A stretch of 64,000 bases of DNA from Mytilus galloprovincialis (taxonomy: Eukaryota; Mollusca; Bivalvia; Mytilida; Mytilidae): contig NC_134848.1 in NCBI RefSeq assembly GCF_965363235.1, forward strand, positions 64,484,681 to 64,548,680, written 5' to 3'. The notes under the pieces were generated by a model. The model saw only the letters and a program-made list of their open reading frames with translations. It was not told the origin of the DNA and did not search any database. The number at the start of each line of letters is the position of its first letter. Position 1 is the stretch's first letter. Both the position numbers and the translations under genes were made by a program. This document shows positions 1 to 10,860 of this stretch, one piece after another.

Positions 1-130
1 TTTCCTGACTTGGTACAGGACATTTAAAAGTAAAATGGTGGGTTGAACCTGGTTTTGTGGCTAACCAAACCTCCCGCGTTCATGGCAATGTTAAATATAA
101 CACTAAAATGACAACATGACATGACTACAA
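1..130 (-). repeat. Mussel interspersed repeat R1, 3' fragment, reverse orientation
   Basis: The segment carries TTGGTACAGGACATTT, then GGTTGAACCTGGTTTTG, then a CCAAACCTC block. The same order occurs at 47098-47200, and its reverse complement at 23820-23920, 36320-36410 and 48400-48490. It is cut by the window edge. No coding potential is seen. Confidence 0.8.
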
Positions 131-580
131 TACAATAAAATGGAAAAACATTCAGGATAGAGAAATACACAAAATAACAATATAAAAAACATGTTATTAA
201 AATTACCAGGCTTATAATTTAATTCGCCAGATGCGTGTTTCATCTACATAAGACTCATCAGTGCACTCATGAACCCAGTTGTTTAATCTCAAAACTGTAT
301 TTTAAGATCATCATTAGAAGTATCCATTCCATAATTCATTGATATTGGTGCCCTATTTCTATATTTTTTGTTCCATAAAAACACAAACAAACCAAAAAAG
401 TCGATGTGAAACCCCGCCCCTTTTTATAAGGTTTGTAATAATGTTTCTTTGTCTAAGCCATAGGTCAGTCATTTGAAAAAATATATTAAACACGCACCAA
501 TATCTATATAACATGTTAGTTTGTTTATATGGTGGAAATTATCCGTTTGAATATAGGAAAGATCTGCATTGGTTTACATT
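131..580. other. Non-coding stretch with an R3 motif
   Basis: AT-rich sequence without a supportable gene. Around 226-275 there is a diverged reverse copy of the R3 motif, GCGTGTTTCATCTAC followed by GACTCATCAGTG. Nothing else is recognised. Confidence 0.5.
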
Positions 581-582
581 AA

Positions 583-745
583 ATATAGGAAAATGTGGTA
601 TGAGTGCCAAATAGACAACTCTCCGTCCAAGTCACAATTTATAAAAGTAAGCCATTATAGGTCCAGGTACGGTCTTCAACACGGAGCCTTAGCTTACAGC
701 AAGCTATCATATCCAACTATAGCAGTCATCACGTGACTTTGACGA
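583..745 (-). repeat. Mussel interspersed repeat R4, reverse orientation
   Basis: Contains GTGGTATGAGTGCCAA, then GACAACTCTCCGTCC, then GGTACGGTCTTCAACAC. The same order is found at 32793-32935. The reverse complement occurs at 43395-43620, 52382-52645, 61440-61690 and 61930-62180. It is an abundant non-coding repeat of mussel genomes. Confidence 0.75.
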
Positions 746-2721
746 CGTCACACATCACCAATATTAAGCCCAAGTAAAATGTATAGAAATGCACAGGGGC
801 TTTCAAGAATCGATAAAATAAAGTATTTTTAGTTCATGATACAAAAAGTGTGGGAATATACAGTAATTCCTCATATATTTAGAAATATATTTATGCCTTT
901 TGAAAAAGTTTAAATTTTGGTCTTCTCCCTTCCAAATGCTTTTGAAAATTTGTCTTGTTGCCTCGATAAGTTCACCCTGTTAATCATCCAACTCCGATAG
1001 ATATTGGATTTTCTGTCGTGTTAAACCTAAAATTGCGATTTAAACAAAACAGATGGAATAATTGTGGGAATATGTGCTTATTACTATATTCATAAATATT
1101 TGAAATATCGTATATGTAATAGTTTAATTTTTTATTATGTCCCTTCCAAATTGGTTTGAAAATCAGTCATTTTAAGAAAATCTGGTATTATTTTTCAAGA
1201 TGGCGACCTCATTGACAGCGTGGGACGACTTGGTAAAAATATATTTTGTAAGATTGTTACATTGAAAATCAAATAACCGTTGGATGCTCATTGTCTTACC
1301 TTAAAGCAGCATAGAATCAAACATAGGTTCCTTTTGATAAAGCTGTTACAAGTTGTTCATTTTATAAAATTTTGAAAAAAAATGGCGACCAAATAATTTT
1401 CAAACGTGGACGATGTTCGACACTTATTTTGTACATGCACATAATTCAATTTAATTTCACTGTTTACATTGCAATTAAATATGACATGTTAAAGTCACTA
1501 TAATGATAGCCAAGGGCATAGCTAGGTTAAGGAGATACTAATTAAGTCATAACATCAACGTGATCAAAGATCGAAAACAAACATGGCTCCTAATCATGAT
1601 GTAAGTTTTGACAATACCTAAAAAATAAATAATAATAAAAGAAGACCTCGAATGGATATTAAATAACCGAGGTGAAATAAATATATTGTTTAATTTTCTT
1701 TAAATCATTCATCGGGTAACCAGTAAATTTTACATAATCCTAATTAAACCAGTAACACGAGAGTTATCGAATGTAGTTATGACTGGAATAGTTGCACATG
1801 AAAGGGCCCCAAATGAACAGTTTACACCTCCTTATATGACCCAATTTTAATTATCTGCCAGTAATTAAAAATATATTTACCCGGAGATATTTTCTCATGA
1901 ATAATTAGCTGAATACCAAATCTTTACGTTACGTGTAGTGAGTCATGTTTTGGCTATGGTATTGCCAAAATAAAAACTGTAGACCGAAACTTGGTCAAAT
2001 CTTAACCTTTTTGTCACAGATTATCACTACCTATTGGCTGTAATATAAACAGATCATAGATACCAGTTTTTTTTTATATATTTACACCAGACGTGCGTTT
2101 CGTCTACTAAAGACTCATCAGTGACACTCGAATAAAAAAATGGTTAAAAGGCCAAATAAAGTGTGAAGTTGAAGAGCATTCTATACTCTTTATCGCCATA
2201 TATGATCTACTTAATTAAATGTGTTTTTATCAAGCATATGCTTTTTTTTTTTAATGATTAGCTATTTGAAGCTGTCTGCAATGACAACTTAGCTGTTCGG
2301 AATTGAAACTTAGTCATTGTGAGGAAATTATTTTGTTTTGTTGCTAAGGAAAACTAGTTTCCTTAGTTTCCTTAGCAACGACAAGAAAGACCTGGCTGAT
2401 TAAGATTTGAACCTAACCTTTATGAATAATGCAACTAACTTTGATGTTTGAAGTAGTTATTCTATCACATTATTTTTTTTGAAGTGGTCAGATGTTGGTT
2501 GGTGCATGGAGATTGACGTTAAGCTATTTACACTTCTGACAATAATACACAATTCAACAATATATTTGATTAGAATGATAAACCTTTATAAAAAATAAAT
2601 AAAATAAATGTATATGTTGAGAATGCTAACTTCCATAGCAATAAATAAATAAATAATGATAAAAAAACAACAAAAAACTGAAATTAGGCAGGTATGTTGT
2701 TTAAATGATAATTTTACTTAC
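746..2721. other. Intron or intergenic, left of peroxidase exon 3
   Basis: No further peroxidase exon could be found here, so the rest of that gene is probably beyond the left edge. A reverse R3 motif lies at about 2083-2150 (GTGCGTTTCGTCTAC, GACTCATCAGTG). A 40-bp near palindrome built on TTGCTAAGGAAA lies near 2340-2380. Two short ATG-plus-donor contexts, at 1200 and 1583, are discussed under rejected items. Confidence 0.5.
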
Positions 2722-2945
2722 GGTCCCCATATTCAGGATCCACAAACCTTGCCTGGGCTGTTAATGCGGCACCTTTCAATACATCAGTGCTAGGATTATT
2801 GCATGACCCGTCTGGCATTCGATAAGGATAACTCGATTTACAATTCGCCCTTTGAGGTTTTAAATGGTTGCATATTTCCGATATTTTAGGATAAAGGATT
2901 GCAAGAGCCTCTTGCACCTGTTGACTCTTTAAAGGTAGTCCGGTA
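2722..2945 (-). CDS. Peroxidase exon 3 (start of haem peroxidase domain)
   Basis: The exon lies between a TTTTTTTCCAG acceptor and an ACC|GTAAGT donor. It encodes cysteine-containing helix QEALAILYPKISEICNHL and then PYRMPDGSCNN, typical of the entry to the peroxidase domain. One base is carried into the next exon, which is not found in the window. Confidence 0.85.
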
Positions 2946-5900
2946 CTGGAAAAAAATGTGCAACAAAACTTGTAATTATTAAAGCAAAAGTTAGAAATAA
3001 AGTCAAGTAAACTGTAGTAAAGAACTACATGAGTTCATAATAGCTGGTAACATACATTTAGAAACCTGGTTAATAACATTCCTATATGAAATGCTATTTT
3101 CTAAAAATGTTCCTGATAACAATTTCGTACCAATAAGTTTTTTATACCCCAGAAACACAGGTTTTCGATGCTCAAAGAAACGCTTCTATTCTTATATCTA
3201 CTACAGAAATAATTACAGTTCCAGGCAATTTCTTCTTACGGGAATATTTTTCTTCACCTATTTATAGTGAAAATGTGTAACCATTTTACGCTTCCTGTCT
3301 TACATTTACGGGAACAGCAAATATTTGGCCGTTGAAAAACATTGGAGAACAAGTTTTATTGACAAGTACATACCATAAATTGTACTGAAAGTGTAGAACA
3401 AAAAGACCAAGAAAAAATATCGACAGCAGAATGCATTTATAGATGATAAGTATAAGTCAAATGCATGTCTCTGTGACAAATTATATGTGTCAAATAAAAT
3501 TTAATCTATAGCGTTTAGATGGAAGAACTTGCAAGCTGACATAACCTGTTTTTATAGCTAGATAAATTTCTCACTTATATGGAAGCCGCATACAATTTCA
3601 ATATGTTGACAATGTTAATAATGTTAATGCACTAAACATTTTGTTATTAACTCAATCACTAAAAACCGAACAAATATATCAACAAAGAAAAGAGAGTCAT
3701 AAAGACTAAACACCTTAGCAAAATCGAAAGAAAGGAACACAACAATTGACCATAGCACTACATGGGGATGTATAAGTACGGAGCCATGGCAGATGGATAT
3801 TACCAAAAATAGACTAAACAGTAAAAGTAATAATTTAAAAAGACAAATTTTAAAAATACTATAGCACGTGATTAAGATGATAAAAAAATCAGCACCTAGA
3901 AACCAACCCTTATTTGCTACTGACAGAAAATGAACAGATCACAAGAATACAAGAAATTCAAAAAGATGTTTCCTAGGAACAAGTTCCAATTAATACTTTA
4001 ATTTGTACATGCTGTAGACAACTGTAAAGTTTCAAACAAAATTGATCCTACATTTGATCTATATGACCCATTCCAGTTAATGTCTGCTAAATGGGGATGG
4101 ATGGTCCTTTCTGAGGGGTGTAAGATTAATACATCTTAGGGAGTGTTTTTCCCCCTTCTGACATGTACAATTACACAAAAAAACTTCTGAGTGTCTTGCA
4201 GCAGTAGGTAAATTTCCCCCCCAAAAAAATCCATCCACCCAATATAAACAGAAACTCTACATCTGATAGGTCATACATTTTTGTAATGTTTAAATCTGAT
4301 AGGTAGTTTTTCATGATTTTTTTTTCTGATCAGTTTAAAAATATTCTCCCCATCCGTCCCCACCTGTCAGAAATTAACTGGAATGGCCCAATGTTCAAGT
4401 CGTATCTAGATTCTTTGAATTTCCGATAAAATATCGTTATTCATCTAAAAACAACGTATAGATCGACGAGTATTTGAATGCTTAAGATAAATCCTTCAAC
4501 ACGGAAAATCCCTTATCGAATGGCATAATCGAAAGCTCAACACATCAAACGAATGGATAACATCCGCCATATTCCTTATATGGTACAGGTATGTTTCTAG
4601 AATGGTGGATTGAACCTGGTTTTAGCTAGCTAAACCTCTCACCTGTATGACAGTGGCGTCAAATTTCATTATTGAACCACGTGTACGCTCTATAGTGACA
4701 CATCTTATACAAACCAAAAGGGACAAAATGTATAATGCTGGTTCAATATATTTCTGTATATTACATACATAGAAATTTTAAAGAAGCAGTCGAATTGATT
4801 CTTAGCCAAATGGGGAAATGCAATGTAGCATGGTACTAAAAAGTCCTTTGACTGCTAGTAGCTTGTTCTATAAAGTATACCGCGTTTTTGCGAAGATTTT
4901 TAATCCTTTAAAAGCATTATAACTGCTTGGAAGAAGGGCGTTTACTGGTACTTTGCGATATAAGAGATCAATGCCTCCGAAATGAATTATGTCCGGATTA
5001 AACGTTTATATAAAGGAGACATTGGTTTGTGCATAGTGACAAGACAAACGTAAACAAGTTTGCTTAGTGTCATCATTTGCAAAGCAGGAGTTTCACCACA
5101 TGGCAAACAAATCGCTTAAGAAAAATATAATTAAAATATGGATCGATCGATCTAATAAGTTAACAGCGTTTGACAAAGCAATCAAAATGTGGAAGACACT
5201 GATGTTTAATCTTTTTTCAAAGATGTATGTTAAATTCGTACTTTATTTGGCCTTTTTAACTTTTTTTGGATTCCAGCGTTACTGATGAGTCTTTTGTAGA
5301 CGAAACGCGCGTCTGGCGTATTGGCGTATATACAAAATTTAGTCCTGATATCTATGATGAGTTTATTCGTACATTCGTTCATTTTTTAGTAGATGTTTTT
5401 GTGTTCTGTTAAATTGTTCCTTTTAAAATTGTTACACGATGATGACTGCTGTACCAATATTTTGACTATTTTATTCATTTTGTCTGTTTAGTTAACGCAT
5501 CATTGTAAATATAACGGAATTTGATGAGACTGTCATTAAAGTGAGAGGGTAAGCGCTATAGAACCAGGTTTAATCCACCATTTTCTACATTTGAAAATGC
5601 CTGTACCAAGTCAGGAATATGACAGTTCTTGTCGTTTCGTTTTTGATACGTTTTGTTTTTTGAATTGCCATGTGATTATGGACTTTCCGAATCGATTTTC
5701 CTCTTAGTTCAGTATTTTTGTGATTTATCGATTTCCGGGATATTAGAAAATCGGCAGTAAGAACTTTGAAGATTAACTAACGGCAAAATTTAATATTGTG
5801 TTGTAAATTCTTATTGAAAAAAAAAGGAAGTAGGAAGCAGTGAAGATAATAAGAAATCTACAATGTGGTAGATGCTTTCGCGGTGTACACAGTCTGTTTG

Positions 5901-8900
5901 TTAACCTACATTTAGTTATATGCGTCGAAAAATAGTAACGTTAATTTTAAAAGTAATAAAAATTATCAAATAATATTAATTTTAGCTATTATTTTAAAAT
6001 AATGATTTCTGGAATAAGTAAGTATTATTAGTAATCAAAAGACTGGCACAAACCTAAAAAAAAAAGCAACCATACAACACTTATTCAAAATTAAAGATAT
6101 CCTGCCGCCAAAGGTCGGTCTTTCTTAATGAACATCCCAGGTTTTTCTCCAACATATAAAAATGACAGTCACATAAAAGCCAATATAGAAGCGTCAAGAA
6201 AACAAACTGTTTTTAGACGTTTATATTTTTTGATCAATCGATTTGTTATACTTTCATCAGCTTATATCTATACTTCGTATGTTTATTGCTCCTACCCCCA
6301 AATTTCATTAACAATCAAAAAAACAGAATGCAATGAATACTTAGCATGCGTCTTACGCATAAAGAAAGAGTAACAAATGCGATATAGGAACGTCAACGTT
6401 GAAAATGTGATTTTTTATTATCATTGTTGTAAAATTATCACTAGCCTTTTCATTTATTGGGAATTAACACTATATTAATAAACAGAATTATTTTTATAGA
6501 TATATATGTACATATATTTTTACAGTTTATGATTTCTGATTATATCTGCAATTGGGATAATTGTCAATTTGAAGGTCCACAGAATCTCGTCATGCGACAC
6601 ATTATCTTAATACATGCTCCAACAGAAAAGGTACCGTATTTCTGCAACTTCAGAGCTACAAAGGTGTAGGTCCGGTAATGGCCGATTTTGGCCTCAAATT
6701 CAGGTTCATCGGACGAAAGATTTTGATCACTTTTTAAACACTTAAGTGTCTATTTTACTTGAACTTATTAGTTTATGTGAAAGATTTTAACTGATTTAGT
6801 CATAAAAAACGCACAGATTCAAGCTAAAATATGAAAAATATACCGAAAAATGTCACTTTTCAGATGGTTTTTGTCAAAAATGAAAGTGGCCACATCCGTG
6901 TTCAACCTCAACCTTTATATATGTTATGTATTATCATAAAATACAACTGACATTCAATATTAAGGATGAACACGAATGCGGGCACTTTCGTTTAACACGA
7001 AAACCGTCTAAAATTTAACTAAAATGCAAGAATTGTGAAGATTTCGGTAATTTAGCATGACTTAATGGTACTAGTACCCGATATATGAGCATTGTATAGT
7101 CAAAAACAGCCCATATTTATGTAGCAGAAGCATTTTACTGTCCAATAAATAACTAAAAGTTTACATTTTAACAATTTTGTAAAACTGCTATATTTTGGGA
7201 CCAAAAAGGGGTCTTACTGGACCTACTCCTTTAAAAGCCTTTGAAAGACGTCATTGCCTAATTTTGTCCACACTTTCTGTTAGAAACAGAAAATTCACAG
7301 AACTAAGACTATCTACAAATAGCAGGGGAATGTAACAATGTAACTTGGGGAAATCGTATCTGTGATTTGACTTTAAAGAAGGAAAAAGACCTTTACCCCG
7401 AACCAACTATTGTTCCAGTTTTGTTAAAATTAAATGAAGATTATACCGTTTACAACTAAACTGATGATAAACAAGAGAACACAGAGAATTAAATTGGAAA
7501 ATACAACACAGAAAAAGAAATGAACATATCAGCCGATAACATAGAATAATTGGAAAAGAAGTTAGCAGCAAAATACCATGAAATTTTAGACTTGAAAAGA
7601 AAATTAAAAAACAATAACCTTTCATGCAAGGGTTCAATGAAATGTGGGAGGATCAGCTTCGTGAAAAGAATGAACAAAGAGACAGGAAAAGAGAGGATTG
7701 GATGAGGGGAAGGGTAGCTATAGAAAATATGGACACCTTTTCACCACTATCCAAGAAACTATTTTGGCATTCTGTGTTTTATATTATTATATGATATTAC
7801 TGATGTTTATTTTTGTATTGTAACTCATTTTAGCTGTTTCAGGGGTTTTGACTTGTATTTAAAGTTCAGGTAATTTTTCTCTAGAGGAATGAGAGACAGA
7901 TGTTTTTCATTGTTGAATTTTTAATAATAAGTTTTGTGTACACCAATAAATGGTGAAGTCCTCGGTTGTACATACAACTATTTTTTGTTCTTAAAAATGT
8001 TTGGAAACTTTGTAAACAAAGACTAAGAGATATTGGTAATTTAAACTTGTTTCCATGTAGTTAAATGGAAAATAGTTTTTGAATAACTAAAAGTTAAATT
8101 TTGATCCGGAATTGTAGTACAATTTTGCTTATATTATAGTGGAGTTAAATGGTGAAGTCCATCCCACTGTTTAAATATTACAGTAAGGCTACTAAGAGGT
8201 GAAGTCCTCAGTCCAATATTTTATATGATAGCTCTTCCATCAACCTGGCTAAAGAAGTTTTAACAAAATGCACATTTTTTACTGGAACTTATCGCGCCAA
8301 TCGTCAATACTAAGCTCATTAAAGAGTTCGGATTTGCAGGAATAGGAATGGGTTGATATCGCCAAGAAATTCCTAAAAGAGTTTCCAAATACAGCTAAGG
8401 TAGAAAAGCCTTACTAATTCAAAAAATTCAAAATTTTGTAAACAGTTAATTCCCAATGTTCTTAAATGCATGATTTTGTGATTGATATTGTGACACAGGG
8501 ACTTTGGAAATGCATTAATTTCTTATTTCTTACAAAAAAACTGTTCATTAATTTGGATGGTATTTTTAATAATTTTCGGTCATTTTGATATTTGAACTCG
8601 CTCTCCGGACAATGTAGGCCAGTTGTTTGTTTGCTAATTCCTTAATTCTGATCTGAAGCACTAATGAAGATTCATTATTCGGATAAACGTGCACTAACAG
8701 TGCTATCATTAATGAATGAAACTTCTCCATTTCTTTAATTTGATTTTTTAAATTAAACGAAACAGAAAAATCAGCAGAAAGTCCACAAAATGAAACCTAA
8801 TTTAAAATTACTTACTTACTTAAAAGTGTCGCAGATGCATCTAAAATAAACATTAAAAAACACTTTCCATGCAAAACGTTATGTTTTGTTCCGGCACAGT

Positions 8901-10595
8901 TATTTGCCTGTGTAGACACTAATGTTACACAAAAGAGTCAACGTCACCGAAGTCTTTCTATCTCCTTTGGCTTTAAAATCCCGGATGCAATGAATTAGTA
9001 TCGCGGATAGTTTTGAAAGAAGTTTCGAAGTGTAAACCATGCAAGTAAACAATGAATCTTACGTACCGACCAAATACCAGTGTTTATGATATGCAAATCT
9101 CAAAAAATATATTGTTTTCTAGTTAATAGAATTTGAAGTCGGTGTTAGAATTTAACATGTTATCCTAAAGACCAAGCACGATTTCGCACTGGCGTATTGT
9201 ATGGACTCATTTCTATGAGTATTAGTTATTTGTATCGTTTTGTTGATGCGTCATTCATGCATAAACCATATTTTCTTTAAAACTAAAAAAAAAAGTGTAA
9301 AAGTGTCACTTACTCGCTTCGTATCCTCTTAGCAAAATCAGCAAATACGAGACCGGATATGGCAACGCTAAAAGCAGCTGCCGGATCTTCCATTTGGCCA
9401 GCAAATATGTCCATTCTATCTTTAGGGGTTCGACCAGATTGTCTTACACGAACAACAGGAGACACAGGTAATGGCACTGTAATGGCGGATATGTACTTCT
9501 GTTTAACATACAACGTTTGAATAATACATGTCGGGTACATAATTTGAACAAACCTAAGGGTTGTAGGAAATTAAATAATTTCCATTCAAATTACTGTGAC
9601 CGCGATATGATGAACTCTTGTCGATTTAACTTATCCCAGTTATGTATTTCTAAGCAGGTGTTGAATACAACACGTAAATTGTATAATCTACATTATGGCA
9701 TGTAAATAAATATGGCAGATAAATATATGCAATGTGTACTTTGTTACTACTTTTATTCTTAATATTATAAAATTACATTAATAGTTAAAATGTTCAAAGA
9801 TACATTAAAAATTGACTTCACCATAAATAATCAGTATTTAAATGTTCTCAGTTTTGATATTTTTCAAATTAGTCTTGTCATTAAGTTTTGTGTTTTTTTT
9901 GTTTTTTTTGTTACTGTCATAAATAAGTTTGTCCATTGTAATTTTTATATTTCTACAAGGATCCATACAGTTCTGAAATAATATCATCATATATAACTAT
10001 ATAAGACATTCTTGAAAATTTCATGAACCCATGTACTGTTTTCATCGTATTGGAAAAAAAGGACCAATTTTAATTTGATGAAACATCGAGAAGAATATGT
10101 TCCGCAAAATTTAAAAATAGCAATGTCAACAACAAAAAAGGCACGGAAATTTCAGTTCTGCTTTTTGGTGCTGTTATTTCTATACCCCAAAAAATCCCAT
10201 TTGTGGAAAAATTGAAATAATAAAAAAAGGCTCAAGTTAATTGAATAAAATATCGAGATTATATTTTCCGAAAAAATTTAATTGGCAAATTAATAAAAAC
10301 AAAAATTGACACGTACTTTTCATTTGTTCTGCTTTTAAGTTCCGTTTTTTATATAATATATAAAAAGCCAGTCTTGAAACAGACTGGCATTTAAAAACAG
10401 AGCAGAGCAGCTACAATCATTAAAATGACGCAACTTACGTTTTGACCGATACTGTCGGGGAGCATACTTGTCAACTGCGTCATCTAACGCCTTGTTTAAA
10501 ATTTTGTACAATGTAGCATTTCCTCTTTGTGTTATACATGTTGTCTGTGTCAAGATATAGAATAGAACAAAAGATAATGCGTTGACCGATATCAT
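2722..10595 (-). CDS. Secreted animal haem peroxidase, N-terminal part (three exons, partial gene)
   Basis: The protein belongs to the animal haem peroxidase family, secreted enzymes that use hydrogen peroxide to oxidise halides or phenolic substrates. Exons read on the minus strand are 10595-10439, 9476-9314 and 2945-2722. All ends are canonical (GTAAGT donors, CAG acceptors) and the phases join without a break: C+TG, then GA+T. The 181 residues seen begin with a signal peptide (residues 1-20, FVLFYILTQTTC). A basic propeptide-like stretch follows. Exon 3 then has the family signature YRMPDGSCNN near residue 150, ending in DPEYGD, which matches the start of the catalytic domain. The distal and proximal histidines would lie in later exons, not in this window. 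An acceptor directly before the ATG implies an upstream 5' UTR exon. Subfamily (peroxinectin, peroxidasin or other) cannot be told. Confidence 0.85.
5260..5340 (+). repeat. R3 motif repeat
   Basis: ACTGATGAGTCTTTTGTAG followed by ACGAAACGCGCGTCTGGC, then a tail reading CTATGATGAGTTTATT. At least eight further copies or variants lie in the window, near 2083, 20866, 25806, 36870, 37920, 53870 and 54304. The unit at 25763-25954 gives the best view of its true ends. Confidence 0.85.
5385..5725 (+). repeat. Interspersed repeat R2
   Basis: Runs from TAGATGTTTTTGTG through GATGAGACTGTCATT and CCAGGTTTAATCCACC to CAGTATTTTTGTGATT. The same order is present at 26885-27235 and 32040-32392, so the three copies define a repeat of about 340 bp. 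It shares its central block with R1. Confidence 0.8.
6457..7745 (+). pseudogene. Degenerate C2H2 zinc-finger / coiled-coil protein, split by a repeat
   Basis: At 6538-6665 a frame encodes YICNWDNCQFEGP followed by LVMRHIILIH, a C-x4-C ... H-x4-H zinc finger, then VPYFCNFRATKV. The frame is lost at the repeat at 6670-7236. A continuing finger-like piece, KAFERRHC, appears just after it. At 7549-7630 a coiled-coil stretch LEKKLAAKYHEILDLKRK is open, and after a one-frame shift near 7633 the tail continues as FNEMWEDQLREKNEQRDR and KREDWMRGRV. Order and spacing suggest one broken gene, probably mobile-element derived or a retrocopy. Function unknown. Confidence 0.5.
6670..7236 (+). repeat. Interspersed repeat interrupting the zinc-finger remnant
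   Basis: The right part (7011-7235, with AATTGTGAAGATTTCGGTAA and TGGGACCAAAAAGGGGTCTT) is repeated in reverse orientation at 24878-25090. The left part, starting at TCCGGTAATGGCCG, is seen once here. It separates two halves of a coding remnant. Confidence 0.6.
9314..9476 (-). CDS. Peroxidase exon 2 (linker before catalytic domain)
   Basis: The acceptor is CATTACAG. The donor is AGCGA|GTAAGT. The 163 nt encode LPLPVSPVVRVRQSG and then a helical segment with DIFAGQMEDPAAAFS. The incoming phase takes two bases and the outgoing phase leaves two, matching both neighbouring exons. Confidence 0.8.
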
Positions 10596-10596
10596 T
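10439..10596 (-). CDS. Peroxidase exon with start codon and signal peptide
   Basis: The start ATG is at 10595-10593, one base after a TTTTCAG acceptor. It encodes a hydrophobic leader followed by TQRGNATLYKILNKALDD. The donor is AAAAC|GTAAGT, leaving one base for the next codon. The short spacing between acceptor and ATG means the 5' UTR is spliced. Confidence 0.82.
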
Positions 10597-10639
10597 CTGA
10601 AAAGAAATATCAAGTAAAATATATGATGAGTTCATTTAC

Positions 10640-10860
10640 AACCACTGGGTCGACGCCACTGCTCGTGGAGTTTGTATTCCTCGTGCCAATTATTTAGCAC
10701 TTTGGTGTTGACATGAATTATCATTGATAAAGATATATTTATAAATAAACTGTTTACAAATCATTAAAATACTTAGGCTGTTCTACATCAGGAATTGATT
10801 AGCTTGGCTGTATGGGTCATACAATTTCAATCCTGGTATCTATGATGAGTTTATTTTACA
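10640..10860 (+). repeat. Interspersed repeat with TGACATGAATTATCATTGAT
   Basis: A CCACTGGGTCGACGCC start, then TGACATGAATTATCATTGAT and ACTGTTTACAAA. A matching copy lies at 28086-28230, and related edges appear at 54560-54615 (GATACCCTCGGGGAC, CGACCCAGTGG). The right end reads CTGGTATCTATGATGAG, as in R3 tails. Confidence 0.6.

Larger units (their letters stand above)
2946..9313 (-). other. Large peroxidase intron with nested repeats
   Basis: A 6.4-kb intron by exon phase. It holds an R2-like fragment at 4577-4665 (reverse), an R3 motif at 5260-5340, a full R2 repeat at 5385-5725, and the zinc-finger/coiled-coil remnant at 6457-7745. Three short copies of a GTGAAGTCC motif lie near 7946, 8145 and 8189. 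No exon of the peroxidase itself is seen inside it. Confidence 0.6.

Noticed and set aside
1200..1620. Two short plus-strand starts with downstream donors: ATGGCGACCTCATTG near 1200 and ATGGCTCCTAATCATGAT|GTAAGT at 1583
   Set aside because: Only 6-12 codons each, no recognisable peptide and no following exon in phase. Could be first exons but cannot be supported from sequence alone.
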